NCBI GenBank assembly: GCA_009379915.1
Contig: WHSV01000020.1
Coordinates: 1 to 45,923, forward strand
From: Actinomycetota bacterium
Lineage (GTDB): Bacteria; Actinomycetota; CADDZG01; WHSQ01
Reading direction: 5' to 3'
DNA: 45,923 nucleotides
Shown here: positions 16,082-24,355 of the stretch, piece after piece
How the letters are laid out: each line of letters opens with the position of its first letter
How positions within the stretch are numbered: position 1 is the stretch's first letter
Made by a program: the position numbers and the translations under genes
Notes under the pieces: generated by a model
What the model saw: only the letters and a program-made list of their open reading frames with translations
Told to the model about the DNA's origin: nothing
The model's database searches: none

Positions 16082-17205
16082 GCGAGACCTCCCTGAGGGA
16101 GCTCGCGCAACTCTTCCTCAAGCTTGGAAGCATCGCGTTCGGTGGCCCCGCGGCGCACATCGCGATGATGCAGGACGAGGTCGTGGACCGACGCAGGTGG
16201 TTCAGCCGACAGCGCTTTCTCGATCTGGTGGGGGCGACCAACCTGATTCCCGGCCCCAACTCGACCGAGCTTGCGATCCACATTGGGTACGAGCGAGCCG
16301 GCTGGGCCGGGCTGCTCGCGGCCGGTTCGAGCTTCATCCTGCCGGCGATGTTCATCGTCATGGCCTTCGCCTGGGCTTACGTCGAGTACGGCTCGACGCC
16401 GGCGGGCCAAGCGCTTCTCTACGGAGTGCAGCCGGTGGTGATTGCGATCGTGGCGCACGCTCTGGCGAAACTCGCGCCCACCGCGGCTAAGGACTGGCTG
16501 CTGCGCGGGATCGTCGTCGCATCGATCGCACTCTTTCTCGCAGGCGTGAACGAGATTCTGATCCTGTTCGGCTTGGGGGTTCTCGTCATGTTGGTGAGAA
16601 GGGTCGCGTCGCTCGAGCCCGGTGGGATCCAGATACTCTCGCCTCTGCCCCTCATTCTGTTGGCCCGGGATGCGAGCGCTCCCGTAACTCTGGACCGGCT
16701 CTTCTTCACCTTTCTCAAGATCGGGGCGGTCCTCTACGGCGGCGGTTACGTGATCCTCGCGTTCCTGCAGAACGACTTCGTAGGGCGTCTCGGTTGGCTC
16801 ACGCAACAGCAGCTCATCGACGCCGTCTCCGTCGGGCAAGTAACTCCGGGGCCCGTCTTCACTACGGCGACGTTCATCGGCTACGTGCTGAAGGGTGTGC
16901 CGGGGGCCTTGCTCGCGACGCTCGCCATCTTCCTTCCATCCTTCATCTTCGTCGCGGTCTCGCACCGCTACATCGAACGGATGCGCGCGTCGAAGTGGTT
17001 CTCTGGCTTGCTGGATGGGGTCAATGCGGCCGCCGTCGGCCTGATGGCGGGCGTGACCATTGAGCTCGCGCGCGAGGCTATCGTCGACATCACGACCATT
17101 GTCATAGCAGTGGTGGCCTTGAGCTTGCTCGTCGTTGCGAGGGTCAATTCGGCGTGGCTCATCCTGGCGGGGGGAGCGATCGGACTCCTCGTCGACATGA
17201 TGTAG
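16078..17205 (+). CDS. chrA: chromate transporter ChrA (two-domain)
   Basis: CHR-family inner-membrane transporter of 375 residues with two homologous halves. The first begins LFLKLGSIAFGGPAAHIAMM, with LIPGPNSTELAIHIG. The second begins FFTFLKIGAVLYGGGYVILA, with VGQVTPGPVFTTATFIGY. The paired FGGP/YGGG and PGP motifs define the long-chain ChrA group, which exports chromate in characterised members. The GTG at 16078 overlaps the yjbQ stop by 4 bp; the GGAGGG before it is unusually close. Other oxyanions are possible substrates. A repeat begins at its stop codon. Confidence 0.9.
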   Translation: MSETSLRELAQLFLKLGSIAFGGPAAHIAMMQDEVVDRRRWFSRQRFLDLVGATNLIPGPNSTELAIHIGYERAGWAGLLAAGSSFILPAMFIVMAFAWAYVEYGSTPAGQALLYGVQPVVIAIVAHALAKLAPTAAKDWLLRGIVVASIALFLAGVNEILILFGLGVLVMLVRRVASLEPGGIQILSPLPLILLARDASAPVTLDRLFFTFLKIGAVLYGGGYVILAFLQNDFVGRLGWLTQQQLIDAVSVGQVTPGPVFTTATFIGYVLKGVPGALLATLAIFLPSFIFVAVSHRYIERMRASKWFSGLLDGVNAAAVGLMAGVTIELAREAIVDITTIVIAVVALSLLVVARVNSAWLILAGGAIGLLVDMM

Positions 17206-17303
17206 CGGGGTCGGCTCGGCGAGACCGCAGAGGCACAAGCGGGGTCGGCTCGGCGAGACCGCAGAGGTATGGGCAGGATTCCAACAAGGCTGGTCGAGGA
17301 GTC
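17204..17303. repeat. GC-rich repeat family: tandem pair plus extended arm
   Basis: Two tandem copies with a 34-bp period, each containing GCGGGGTCGGCTCGGCGAGA then CCGCAGAGG. After the second copy the sequence continues (GGATTCCAACAAGGCTGGTC, then GAGGAG). That continuation recurs almost unchanged at 18731-18783 on the far side of the DUF222 gene. The same core (CTCGGC, 2 nt, GACCGCAG) occurs three times at 31981-32058. Confidence 0.8.
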
Positions 17304-17435
17304 TCCCTATAACCCTGCTCGGCCATTTTCTCGCGGGGAGACTCATTACGGGCTACCTCCCTGCAGCTCGATATGAGGATCTTCTAGCTCGTGTCGCTAA
17401 GGCTCCGGTTCCAGACCGCGGCGCCGATCATGTCG

Positions 17436-18575
17436 TCACGGCGGTGCCCGCTTCGCGCCGGGAGGCGGCGGCGTGAGTTTGCCCGCCTTTCGGTCCCGTT
17501 CGGTCTTTGCCTGGTGGCATGTCCAGCAGCGAGGCCTCAGGTTGCCGGTCGACGCGGGACCGTACGCAGTATGGGGTTCGACGTGGTCGTTTTCGTTCCC
17601 GAAGCGGTTGCCGCAGTCCACACAACTAATCCCGTCGAAATCGGGGGGTGGACCGAGCTGCAGGGCGATTCTGACCTCGACCGGGGTGTTGCGGGTCCAG
17701 CGGCGAAAGTGGCGGAGGTCTACTCCGTCGTAGAACACGCCGGAAAGAAACGCATCGGCGGCGGTCTTTCTGACGACTTGGGGGAGACCGGGCCGACCCC
17801 GGGTATCTTGCAAACCTCGCCGTCTTTGACGTCGGTCCAGCCCCGCTGGGTGACCTCGTGGCTGACCACGACGACGAGTTCGGGGCGAGGGGGGCGTCTT
17901 TTGCCTCTCCGGGACCCATTCAGCAACCCGGCATAGGCGTCGGCGAGATGGCGCTCCAAAGGGTTCTTGGGTGCCGTCCCTTTTCGCTTTGCGGTACAGA
18001 CGCCCCGCCTCGGCTTCGGCCCGGTTCACGATCGCGGTCCCGACATGGGGCTCGAATGCGAGGTGGATGTGGACCAAGCCGAGCTCGTCGTTGTAGGTGC
18101 GGGCGCTGCGGGCCGCGTGCTGGCGAGCGAACAGGTCCCCACCCTGCTCGGATTCGAGCTTGATCTTGCGGGCTTTGTCTTTGAGCACGTGAAACGCCTC
18201 GGTCTCGACGACCTCCAACAACTCCGGCGCCGACCCGGGACGGGCTTGTTCGGCCCGGACGATCTCGGTTGCTTGATCGAGTGAGATGGCGCCGCCCGCG
18301 AAGGCGTCACGAACATCGTCGGCATCTTTAAGGGCCTTGCCGGTCTCGACAGTCTGTTTGGCCTTGCCGATGGAGGTCCCCGTCACGCGCGCGATCTCGG
18401 ACGTATCGTCGATCTTGCGAGCGAGGACGGCCTTTCCGAACGCCGCGAGCTTCTCGGCCCGGGCATATTCGGCGAGCAGCGCGCGGGCCGCTTCCGCAGA
18501 CATGAGCCCGGGTTCGAGATTCGCGTTGGCCTTTTCGAGCAACGTCACCGCGTCATGAAGGATGTTTGATTCCAT
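17436..18575 (-). pseudogene. DUF222 (13E12-like) HNH endonuclease, double frameshift
   Basis: The N-terminal two thirds, from MESNILHDAVTLL at 18575, show the DUF222 region (TGTSIGKAKQTVETGKAL, GAISLDQATEIV). The C-terminus has an HNH nuclease motif: DGISCVDCGNRF, ENDHVEPH, then LRPRCWTCHQAK. Between about 17960 and 17782 the true protein lies in another frame (ERHLADAYAGLL, ELVVVVSHEVTQRGW, KIPGVGPVS). The two shifts compensate: an extra base in the AAA/GGG run at 17958-17963 and a missing base in the G run at 17780-17784. A single open frame survives with about 60 nonsense residues. Members are multicopy and mobile-like in actinobacteria. Repeats flank the gene. Confidence 0.8.
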
Positions 18576-18730
18576 GCCCTGATCATGGCAAGGAGGTGTG
18601 ACAACTTTCCTTCTCGCGGAGCCCGTCCGAGAAATTGCTCGGACTTTTTCTGTTGACGAACCACTTGCCTGCAAACTAGACGCGAGCTGCAACGACTTAA
18701 GCTCTTAACGAGGAGACGACCGTCACTGCA

Positions 18731-18783
18731 CTCGGCGCGACCGCAGAGGCATAAGGAGGATTCAACACGGCCGGTCGAGGAGA
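18731..18783. repeat. right-hand copy of the repeat flanking DUF222
   Basis: CTCGGCGCGACCGCAGAGG, then AGGAGGATTCAACACGGCCG and GTCGAGGAG. It aligns with 17249-17303 over about 54 bp with only a handful of differences and in the same orientation, so the two copies bracket the DUF222 gene as direct repeats. Confidence 0.78.
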
Positions 18784-18789
18784 CGTCTC

Positions 18790-19485
18790 GTGAGGTCCTT
18801 GCAACACCCCACAGAGCCCCCGCCGGAGGGGCCCTCGTGGAGCGCGGGGAAAGACATCACGTTCGGCGGGCTGAGCGACAGGGGCACGGGATACATGGCC
18901 TACTCCGAACGAGTCGGCCCGAGCGTTCTGCTTCTGCACGACGCCTACGGTCTGCTGCCGTCCGTGCGCTCGCTGACGGACCGGTTCGTGGCTGCGGGGT
19001 TCACGGCACTCGCCGTGGATCTCTACGAGGGCAGGACCGCGGAGAACGCCGACGCCGCCGGTGCACTGGCGGCCGGGCTCGATATGGCAGACACGATGAA
19101 ACGTCTCTCGGCCGCGGCCGAGCATCTCTCTGGAAACTGGCACCCCCGGCTCGGGGTGGTCGGTTTCTCGACCGGGGCGTCTCTCGCCACGATGCTGGCG
19201 CGCGAGGTCGAGGTCGATTCGACCGTCGTCTACTACGGGGGAGGAGCCGGACTGGAGCGCTCTTGGGACGCGCGGCCGCTGCTCGGGCACTTCGCGCGGC
19301 GAGACGACTTCGGGCCCGCGTCTTCGGCGCTCAGGGCCATCGCTTCGCTGGCGGAGGCCGAGGCATTTTCCTACGACGCGGCACACGGGTTCGCCAACGA
19401 GGATCTCAGCGATCGCTATCAGCAGTCGGCAGCGGAGCTGGCCCTCGAGCGCACGCTCGAGGAGCTTCACTATCAGCTCTCCTGA
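18790..19485 (+). CDS. dienelactone hydrolase-like alpha/beta hydrolase
   Basis: 231 residues in the DLH fold. VLLLHDAYGLLPSVRSLTDR followed by AAGFTALAVDLYEG is the typical oxyanion and entry region. The nucleophile elbow is GVVGFSTGAS, with Ser where classical dienelactone hydrolase has Cys. The likely acid is Asp in ARRDDFGP and the base His in DAAHGFAN. Cytoplasmic esterase/hydrolase of unknown substrate. The GTG start is preceded by GAGGAG. The gene begins right after the repeat at 18731-18783 and overlaps the convergent sulfotransferase gene by 13 bp. Confidence 0.85.
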   Translation: MRSLQHPTEPPPEGPSWSAGKDITFGGLSDRGTGYMAYSERVGPSVLLLHDAYGLLPSVRSLTDRFVAAGFTALAVDLYEGRTAENADAAGALAAGLDMADTMKRLSAAAEHLSGNWHPRLGVVGFSTGASLATMLAREVEVDSTVVYYGGGAGLERSWDARPLLGHFARRDDFGPASSALRAIASLAEAEAFSYDAAHGFANEDLSDRYQQSAAELALERTLEELHYQLS

Positions 19486-20387
19486 GCGCCGCCTGCGGTT
19501 CGTTTCGCCAACCGACCGACAGGCAGGCCGGCCCGCCCCGCGAGCGAGGCCAATCGTGCTCCCAGACCGGGGGCCGGGAAGAGGCGCTCGTAGCCGAGCT
19601 CGGAGAGGGTGTCTCCCGCAATGGCTTCGAACACCTCGACCTGGGACTTTGGCATCTGCTCGTCCCACGAGCGGGTCTTCGTGATGGGTCTGGTGACGTT
19701 CGGGTTGTAGAGACGCGCCCGGTCGAGGACCTCGGAGCGCGCCTGCTCCGAGTAGTCGAGCATCGCGGGATCGAAGTCCAGGTCGAGGAAGGCACACAGA
19801 GATTCAATCTCCTCACGGGGGCTCTCCAGGAGGCGTTCGTAGCGCAATTCCACGTAGCGCTCGGAACCCAGCGGGCGGCCCTGCTTCATGCCGAGCGAGA
19901 CCCGCTCCCTCCAGAGCGCGGCCGCTTTCGCAACGGTGTTGGGGCCGAACGGGACGTCGGCGTAGCTCAGCGCAACCTCCCTGCCGTCGCGCACCAGATG
20001 CACGAACCTCGCGTCGGGCCAGAGCCGGGCCAGCAATGGGAGATGCTCGATGTAGCGCGGGGTCTTGTCGCCGTAGCGTTTCTTGTTGCGGCTCAGGGCG
20101 AAGGCCATATAGGCCGCCTCGATCGCCTCGGGATAGGGCACGGTCGACATCCCCGCGAGCCGGGCGCGCACGTCCTCGATCGGCGTGTCCCAGGAGATCC
20201 AGCGCCGGTGGGATCCAAGGCGGGACAGGAAGTCATCCACACGCACCTCGTCCGAGCTGTAAAGCTCGACGACGAAGCGCGACTCGGGCGGAACGGCTAC
20301 CTCGGGATGCGCGTTGAGCATCATGCGCAGCAGAGTTGTGCCCGAGCGAGCCGATCCGACGATGAAGAACATCCCGGACGTACTCAA
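19473..20387 (-). CDS. sulfotransferase family protein
   Basis: PAPS-dependent sulfotransferase fold, 304 residues. The 5'-phosphosulfate loop is FIVGSARSGTTLLRMML near the N-terminus, and the 3'-phosphate motif is VHLVRDGREVALSYAD in mid-protein. RYGDKTPRYIEHLP is typical of the bacterial Sulfotransfer_3 group. The TTG at 20387 has GAGGA five bases upstream; an ATG at 20372 would remove part of the lead-in to the phosphosulfate loop. It lies beside the glycan export genes, and a second sulfotransferase follows 6 kb on, so a sulfated surface glycan is the likely product. The acceptor is unknown. Confidence 0.87.
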   Translation of the reverse strand: MSTSGMFFIVGSARSGTTLLRMMLNAHPEVAVPPESRFVVELYSSDEVRVDDFLSRLGSHRRWISWDTPIEDVRARLAGMSTVPYPEAIEAAYMAFALSRNKKRYGDKTPRYIEHLPLLARLWPDARFVHLVRDGREVALSYADVPFGPNTVAKAAALWRERVSLGMKQGRPLGSERYVELRYERLLESPREEIESLCAFLDLDFDPAMLDYSEQARSEVLDRARLYNPNVTRPITKTRSWDEQMPKSQVEVFEAIAGDTLSELGYERLFPAPGLGARLASLAGRAGLPVGRLAKRTAGGAQES

Positions 20388-20526
20388 CAGGTCCTCATTG
20401 TTAGGGCGGTCGGTGAGTTTGTCAGTGTAGTGGGTCGGGATTCAGCGACTTCCCGGGCTGGTTGCTGATGCCAACCTCGGTCCTTTGCGAGTTCCAGAGT
20501 CCGCCATTGCCCTCCTATGGGGAAGG

Positions 20527-20532
20527 TAGAAT
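20527..20532 (+). promoter_or_regulatory. candidate -10 (TAGAAT), leaderless
   Basis: TAGAAT ends 9 nt before the ATG at 20542, and no Shine-Dalgarno sequence intervenes. It would drive the run of glycan-assembly genes from 20.5 to 27 kb. A weak TTGCCC lies upstream, but its spacing is too short for a standard -35. Confidence 0.45.
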
Positions 20533-20541
20533 CCCGCATCC

Positions 20542-22599
20542 ATGAGCTCAACCACCGAAACTAACCGCGCCCCGGAGGGGCCAACCGAGCTACCCGAGGC
20601 GAACACTCCGATTCAGCGGATTCTTGGTTCGCCGGCTGCGTTTATCGCCACAGCGGTGATCCTGCTGGCCCTATTCGGAGGAACGTTTCTCGCCAACCCG
20701 GACCGCGTCGCGCCTACCAGGGACCCCGCGTACTACACCTGGCGGACCGAGCTCATTACCACCGAGACACCTCAGACGCTTCTCGACATAAAAGGTCCCT
20801 ACCAGTACTTCGGTTCCGGATATCGAGTGACGGAGCCAATATCGGGAGCTCTGTTGCGCGCGATTCCGGGAGTGGCCGAGCTACACATCACGGTTGTCCT
20901 CATGGTCTTGCTCCCGGTGCTCACCTCCTTGCTTCTCGCGAGCTTCGCCTACAGGCATCGACGGGACCCGTTGTTGTGGCACGCGGTTGCCTTCTTTTCT
21001 GCGAGTCTCTATCTCACGCCGCCGTTCGTCGGTTACCTCGACAACGTGCTCTGTTTGTTTTTCCTGGTCGCATCGTTGAGTTTCCTGACGGAGGCGCGCA
21101 CCTCTTGGCCCGCGCGCATCGCGTTCGCGGGCTTCCTGCTTGCTGCGGGTCTCACCCACCCGACGACTCTCGTGTTCTTTGGCTTATCACTCGGGTTGAT
21201 GTCGCTCGCCAAGTTGGTGTTCCGCAGCTTCGACCTACGAGCGGTATTGCGCGAGGACTTGCCGATGCTACTGAGTGCTCTGACCGCCGCAATCGTTACG
21301 ATCGCCATCTGGACCGTGGGCATCTGGGGAGAGTCGGCGCCGCTGACGGATGCTGCGCTTGCACCTCCTTACGACGACGATTTCTTCCTGACCCGCATGG
21401 GGGCGTGGATCGAGGCGATGAGACCGTGGCTCAACGGGCCGCTGCTCGTCGTGGGTGTGGTTGGGATCCTGGCGGCGGGCAAACGCTGGGTCGACGAGGA
21501 CCTGGCGCGCGTCTCGATCCTGTGGCTTGCCCCGCTTGCCGGTCTGGTCGGGTTCATCGGGGGCCTCACCTATCCCTACTACCGGTTCTTCAACACGACC
21601 GTGGCCTGGCTGCTGCTCGTCGGCCTGGGCGCGTACTTCCTGATTCGCTTCTTGATGTCCAAGTCGATGGTTGCGGCCGGCGCCGGTCTCGTGCTTCTCG
21701 GTCTCCTCGTCGCGACTAACTTCACCACCGGCTTCGAGCTCACCGGTTGGAACGACGCGCAGCGTGGCTGGATCAACGCTCAGGCACGCACCGATCTCGA
21801 GACACTCGAGGCGCGCCTCGCCGGGGTCGACGAAGATACCCCGGTCATCTTCGCGATCGATCAAGAGGATCGAAGCCAGCAGATCTGGGGCTACACCAAG
21901 CTGTCGGGCAACATCTCTCGTTACGGACTGCCCGGAGGAATGATCGACCAGGGATACATGTATCTGGGCTCGCTCGAAAACCTGTTACAGGACTCACCAA
22001 CGAATCCCGAGGGTGAGGCCATCGAGCAGGGCTCGTGCGACCCCGACGAGGCCGAGGAAGCGCTCTCCGGCGATGTCTACACGGCCCTTTCGCGGGAAAC
22101 GTTGTGCGACGTGCAGAACAACGCGACCGGCGCGCCCATCATCGTCGTCGCCCGGGCCTTCAACGCAACCGGGTTCAACGCGGAGATCGCCTCGGGCGCG
22201 CTCGAGGGAGCCCCGGACATAGCCGGCGTGGGAGAGGTTTGGGCGGTCGCCGAAGGCGAGGTCACAAACGTCCTTGGTGGCGAGCCACCCGCCGCCGAGC
22301 CACCGGACGACGATGCATCGGCCCTGCACCTGTTGCGGGTCGTGATCGGATTTCTCCTGCTGCTCCTTCCAGGGGCGCTGGCGTTTCGCTTCTTTCTCCC
22401 CGACGGTCATCCGGTCGCCGAATCACTGGGCATGGCGCCGGCGCTCAGCCTTCTTGCGTTGTCGCTCGTGGGAATGGTGCTGGTCGCCGTGATCCGGGCA
22501 CCGTTCGACTCACCCGTGGCCTGGACGACCCTGGCGATCACGACGCTGCTTTGCGCAGGACTCCTTGTGCTTGGCCGGCGGCGCCCACACTTGGCATGA
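20542..22599 (+). CDS. polytopic membrane protein, GT-C-like
   Basis: 685 residues with roughly 12-13 membrane segments: one near residue 35, many between 115 and 410, and two or three at the C-terminus after a hydrophilic extracellular domain (about 415-590). After the first helix comes a long loop with DPAYYTWRTELITTE, resembling the acidic first loop of GT-C glycosyltransferases that use lipid-phosphate sugars. The family is not recognised with certainty. The extracellular domain (PVIFAIDQEDRSQQIWGYTK) has no clear homology I can name. First of a co-directional glycan gene set; a role as polymerase or glycosyltransferase is inference. Confidence 0.7.
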   Translation: MSSTTETNRAPEGPTELPEANTPIQRILGSPAAFIATAVILLALFGGTFLANPDRVAPTRDPAYYTWRTELITTETPQTLLDIKGPYQYFGSGYRVTEPISGALLRAIPGVAELHITVVLMVLLPVLTSLLLASFAYRHRRDPLLWHAVAFFSASLYLTPPFVGYLDNVLCLFFLVASLSFLTEARTSWPARIAFAGFLLAAGLTHPTTLVFFGLSLGLMSLAKLVFRSFDLRAVLREDLPMLLSALTAAIVTIAIWTVGIWGESAPLTDAALAPPYDDDFFLTRMGAWIEAMRPWLNGPLLVVGVVGILAAGKRWVDEDLARVSILWLAPLAGLVGFIGGLTYPYYRFFNTTVAWLLLVGLGAYFLIRFLMSKSMVAAGAGLVLLGLLVATNFTTGFELTGWNDAQRGWINAQARTDLETLEARLAGVDEDTPVIFAIDQEDRSQQIWGYTKLSGNISRYGLPGGMIDQGYMYLGSLENLLQDSPTNPEGEAIEQGSCDPDEAEEALSGDVYTALSRETLCDVQNNATGAPIIVVARAFNATGFNAEIASGALEGAPDIAGVGEVWAVAEGEVTNVLGGEPPAAEPPDDDASALHLLRVVIGFLLLLLPGALAFRFFLPDGHPVAESLGMAPALSLLALSLVGMVLVAVIRAPFDSPVAWTTLAITTLLCAGLLVLGRRRPHLA

Positions 22600-22647
22600 A
22601 GGTCGCGCGAGGCCAGTTGGAGGCGCCGCGCAAGACACGTCGAACCA

Positions 22648-22685
22648 TCGACATTCAGCCACCGTTTCGGTGGGCTGTTTGTCGA
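22648..22685. repeat. strong interrupted hairpin
   Basis: TCGACA-TT-CAGCC-ACCG, loop TTT, CGGT-G-GGCTG-TT-TGTCGA. Fifteen base pairs form, with one TT/TT internal loop and one bulged G. GTCGAACC occurs at 22639 and again at 22681 as a direct repeat around the left side. It lies between the GT-C-like gene and the flippase gene. No T run follows, so it is not a classical terminator. Confidence 0.65.
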
Positions 22686-22821
22686 ACCTTCGCCGGGATC
22701 GGCGGCGAGCTGGCCACGGTGACGGCAAATTAGCCCCGAGGAGGGTTTTCGGGAGCAGGGGCTGACCGAAGCTCAGCGCGAAGACGTTGCCACCGTTGCG
22801 CGCGGAGGCGCGATTCAGATC

Positions 22822-24330
22822 GTGGGGCAGATCTCGCAACGCGTTCTCAGCTACGGCTTTACCTTCATTGCGTTTCGCATCCTCGGACGGTTGTCGTTCG
22901 GTCTCTACCGCCAGGTCGTACAGATCCTTACGATCGGCGCCCAACTTGGGCTGATCGGCTACAACTACGCAGCAATGCGGTGGGTGGCGCGAGCGCGCGC
23001 GGCCGAGGACCACGGAGGAGTGAAAGGAGCCGCGCGGGTTGCGCTCACCTGCGCGGGCGGAGCTTCGATCGTCGTCGTCCTCATCGTTCTGCTACTCGCC
23101 GAACCGATTGCATCGGTCTTCGGCGACGATGCATCCGAGGTCGATAGTCTGGCTTTCTTGTTGCGTGTGGGGGTGCTGTACGTCCCGCTGTTTGCGATGA
23201 TGCAGGTTCTTCGCTATTGCACGCAGGGCTACAAGACGATGGGGCCCTCGGTCATCGCCGGCAACATCGTTCAGCCCTCAGCTCGGTTCCTCATCGGCGT
23301 AACGGCTCTCGGAGTTGGCTACTTCGTACTCGACGCGCAGAGCGATGATCTTCTCGTTGCGGCGGTGGCCACCTTGATAGTCAGCGCGGGCCTGGGCATG
23401 GTCACTGCGGGCTGGTACCTGCGGCGCATGCTCACGGCGGAGGAGCGCCGCGCCGAGGCCGTGACCGAATACGGACCGATGACCCGCTTCGCCCTTCCAC
23501 AGGCGGGAGCTTCACTCCTGGGGGTGCAGTCCATCGGCCTGGGTGTTCTCGTCCTCGGAGCTTTCGGATCCTCTTCCGACGTCGGGCTGTTTGCCATAGC
23601 CGTGTCGCTGCAGGGGCCGGGCACCGTCTTTCTCAGTGGGATCGTGAACATCTGGGCTCCCGTGGTCTCGGATCTCCACGAGAAGGGGGAGATCGAACGC
23701 CTGGGCTCGCTCTACCAAACGATCAACCGCTGGGTGGCGACCTTCTCGTTCCCGGTCTTCGCTGCACTGCTGATCGTCCCCGAGCTGTTCGTCCGGTTGT
23801 TTGCCGGACCGGAGGGCCAGGGCGCCGAGGACGTGGTGGCCATTCTCGTCATCGGAAACCTCTTCTACACGGGTACGGGGCCGACGGGTTACGTGATCTC
23901 GATGACGGGCCGCCCCGGCCTCAACTTCATCAACTCGATCGTATCGGTGGTCCTGTACATCGCACTGGGAGCGTGGCTCGTGCCGATGGACGGTCCGCTG
24001 GGAGGAGTCGTCGGTATGGCGATAACCGACTCGATCGTCACCGCGCTGATCAACAGCGCGCGCGTGATCCAGGCCAAGATCCTGGTTGGTGTTCAACCCT
24101 TCGGCAGGACCTTCTACAAACCGGTCGTCGCGACCCTCGCGGGGGCGGCAGTGCTCGGTGCGTTCAAGCTCGTGTTCGGATCGTCGATCCCGAGCGAGCT
24201 CGCCGGTCTCGCGGTTGGTGCAGTGGTGTATCTCGTGACGCTAAGAGCGATGGGACTCGACGCGGAAGAGCGCATGGTGATCGACCGAGTCAAGGCGCGA
24301 GCCTTCAAGAACCGAGGGAAGTCCAAATGA
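22822..24330 (+). CDS. polysaccharide flippase (MOP/Wzx-like)
   Basis: 502 residues and about 12-14 membrane segments of the MOP exporter superfamily. The N-terminal half has SYGFTFIAFRILGRLSFGLY, the middle has TRFALPQAGASLLGVQSIGL, and GNLFYTGTGPTGYVISMTG resembles late helices of Wzx-type flippases. It should move lipid-linked oligosaccharide across the membrane. The start is uncertain: the frame is open back to 22723 and upstream codons read VATVARGGAIQIVG, the usual Wzx N-terminus, yet no ATG, GTG or TTG lies there in frame. The GTG at 22822 is the first standard start; the true N-terminus may have been lost to an indel or may use a rare start. Confidence 0.83.
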   Translation: MGQISQRVLSYGFTFIAFRILGRLSFGLYRQVVQILTIGAQLGLIGYNYAAMRWVARARAAEDHGGVKGAARVALTCAGGASIVVVLIVLLLAEPIASVFGDDASEVDSLAFLLRVGVLYVPLFAMMQVLRYCTQGYKTMGPSVIAGNIVQPSARFLIGVTALGVGYFVLDAQSDDLLVAAVATLIVSAGLGMVTAGWYLRRMLTAEERRAEAVTEYGPMTRFALPQAGASLLGVQSIGLGVLVLGAFGSSSDVGLFAIAVSLQGPGTVFLSGIVNIWAPVVSDLHEKGEIERLGSLYQTINRWVATFSFPVFAALLIVPELFVRLFAGPEGQGAEDVVAILVIGNLFYTGTGPTGYVISMTGRPGLNFINSIVSVVLYIALGAWLVPMDGPLGGVVGMAITDSIVTALINSARVIQAKILVGVQPFGRTFYKPVVATLAGAAVLGAFKLVFGSSIPSELAGLAVGAVVYLVTLRAMGLDAEERMVIDRVKARAFKNRGKSK

Positions 24331-24355
24331 TCCATTGGATGGAGGCCAACGTAGG

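Noticed and set aside
22596-22733. 45-residue frame starting in an ATGA overlap
   Set aside because: No homology or sequence character, and it runs through the hairpin at 22648-22685; better read as a non-coding gap.
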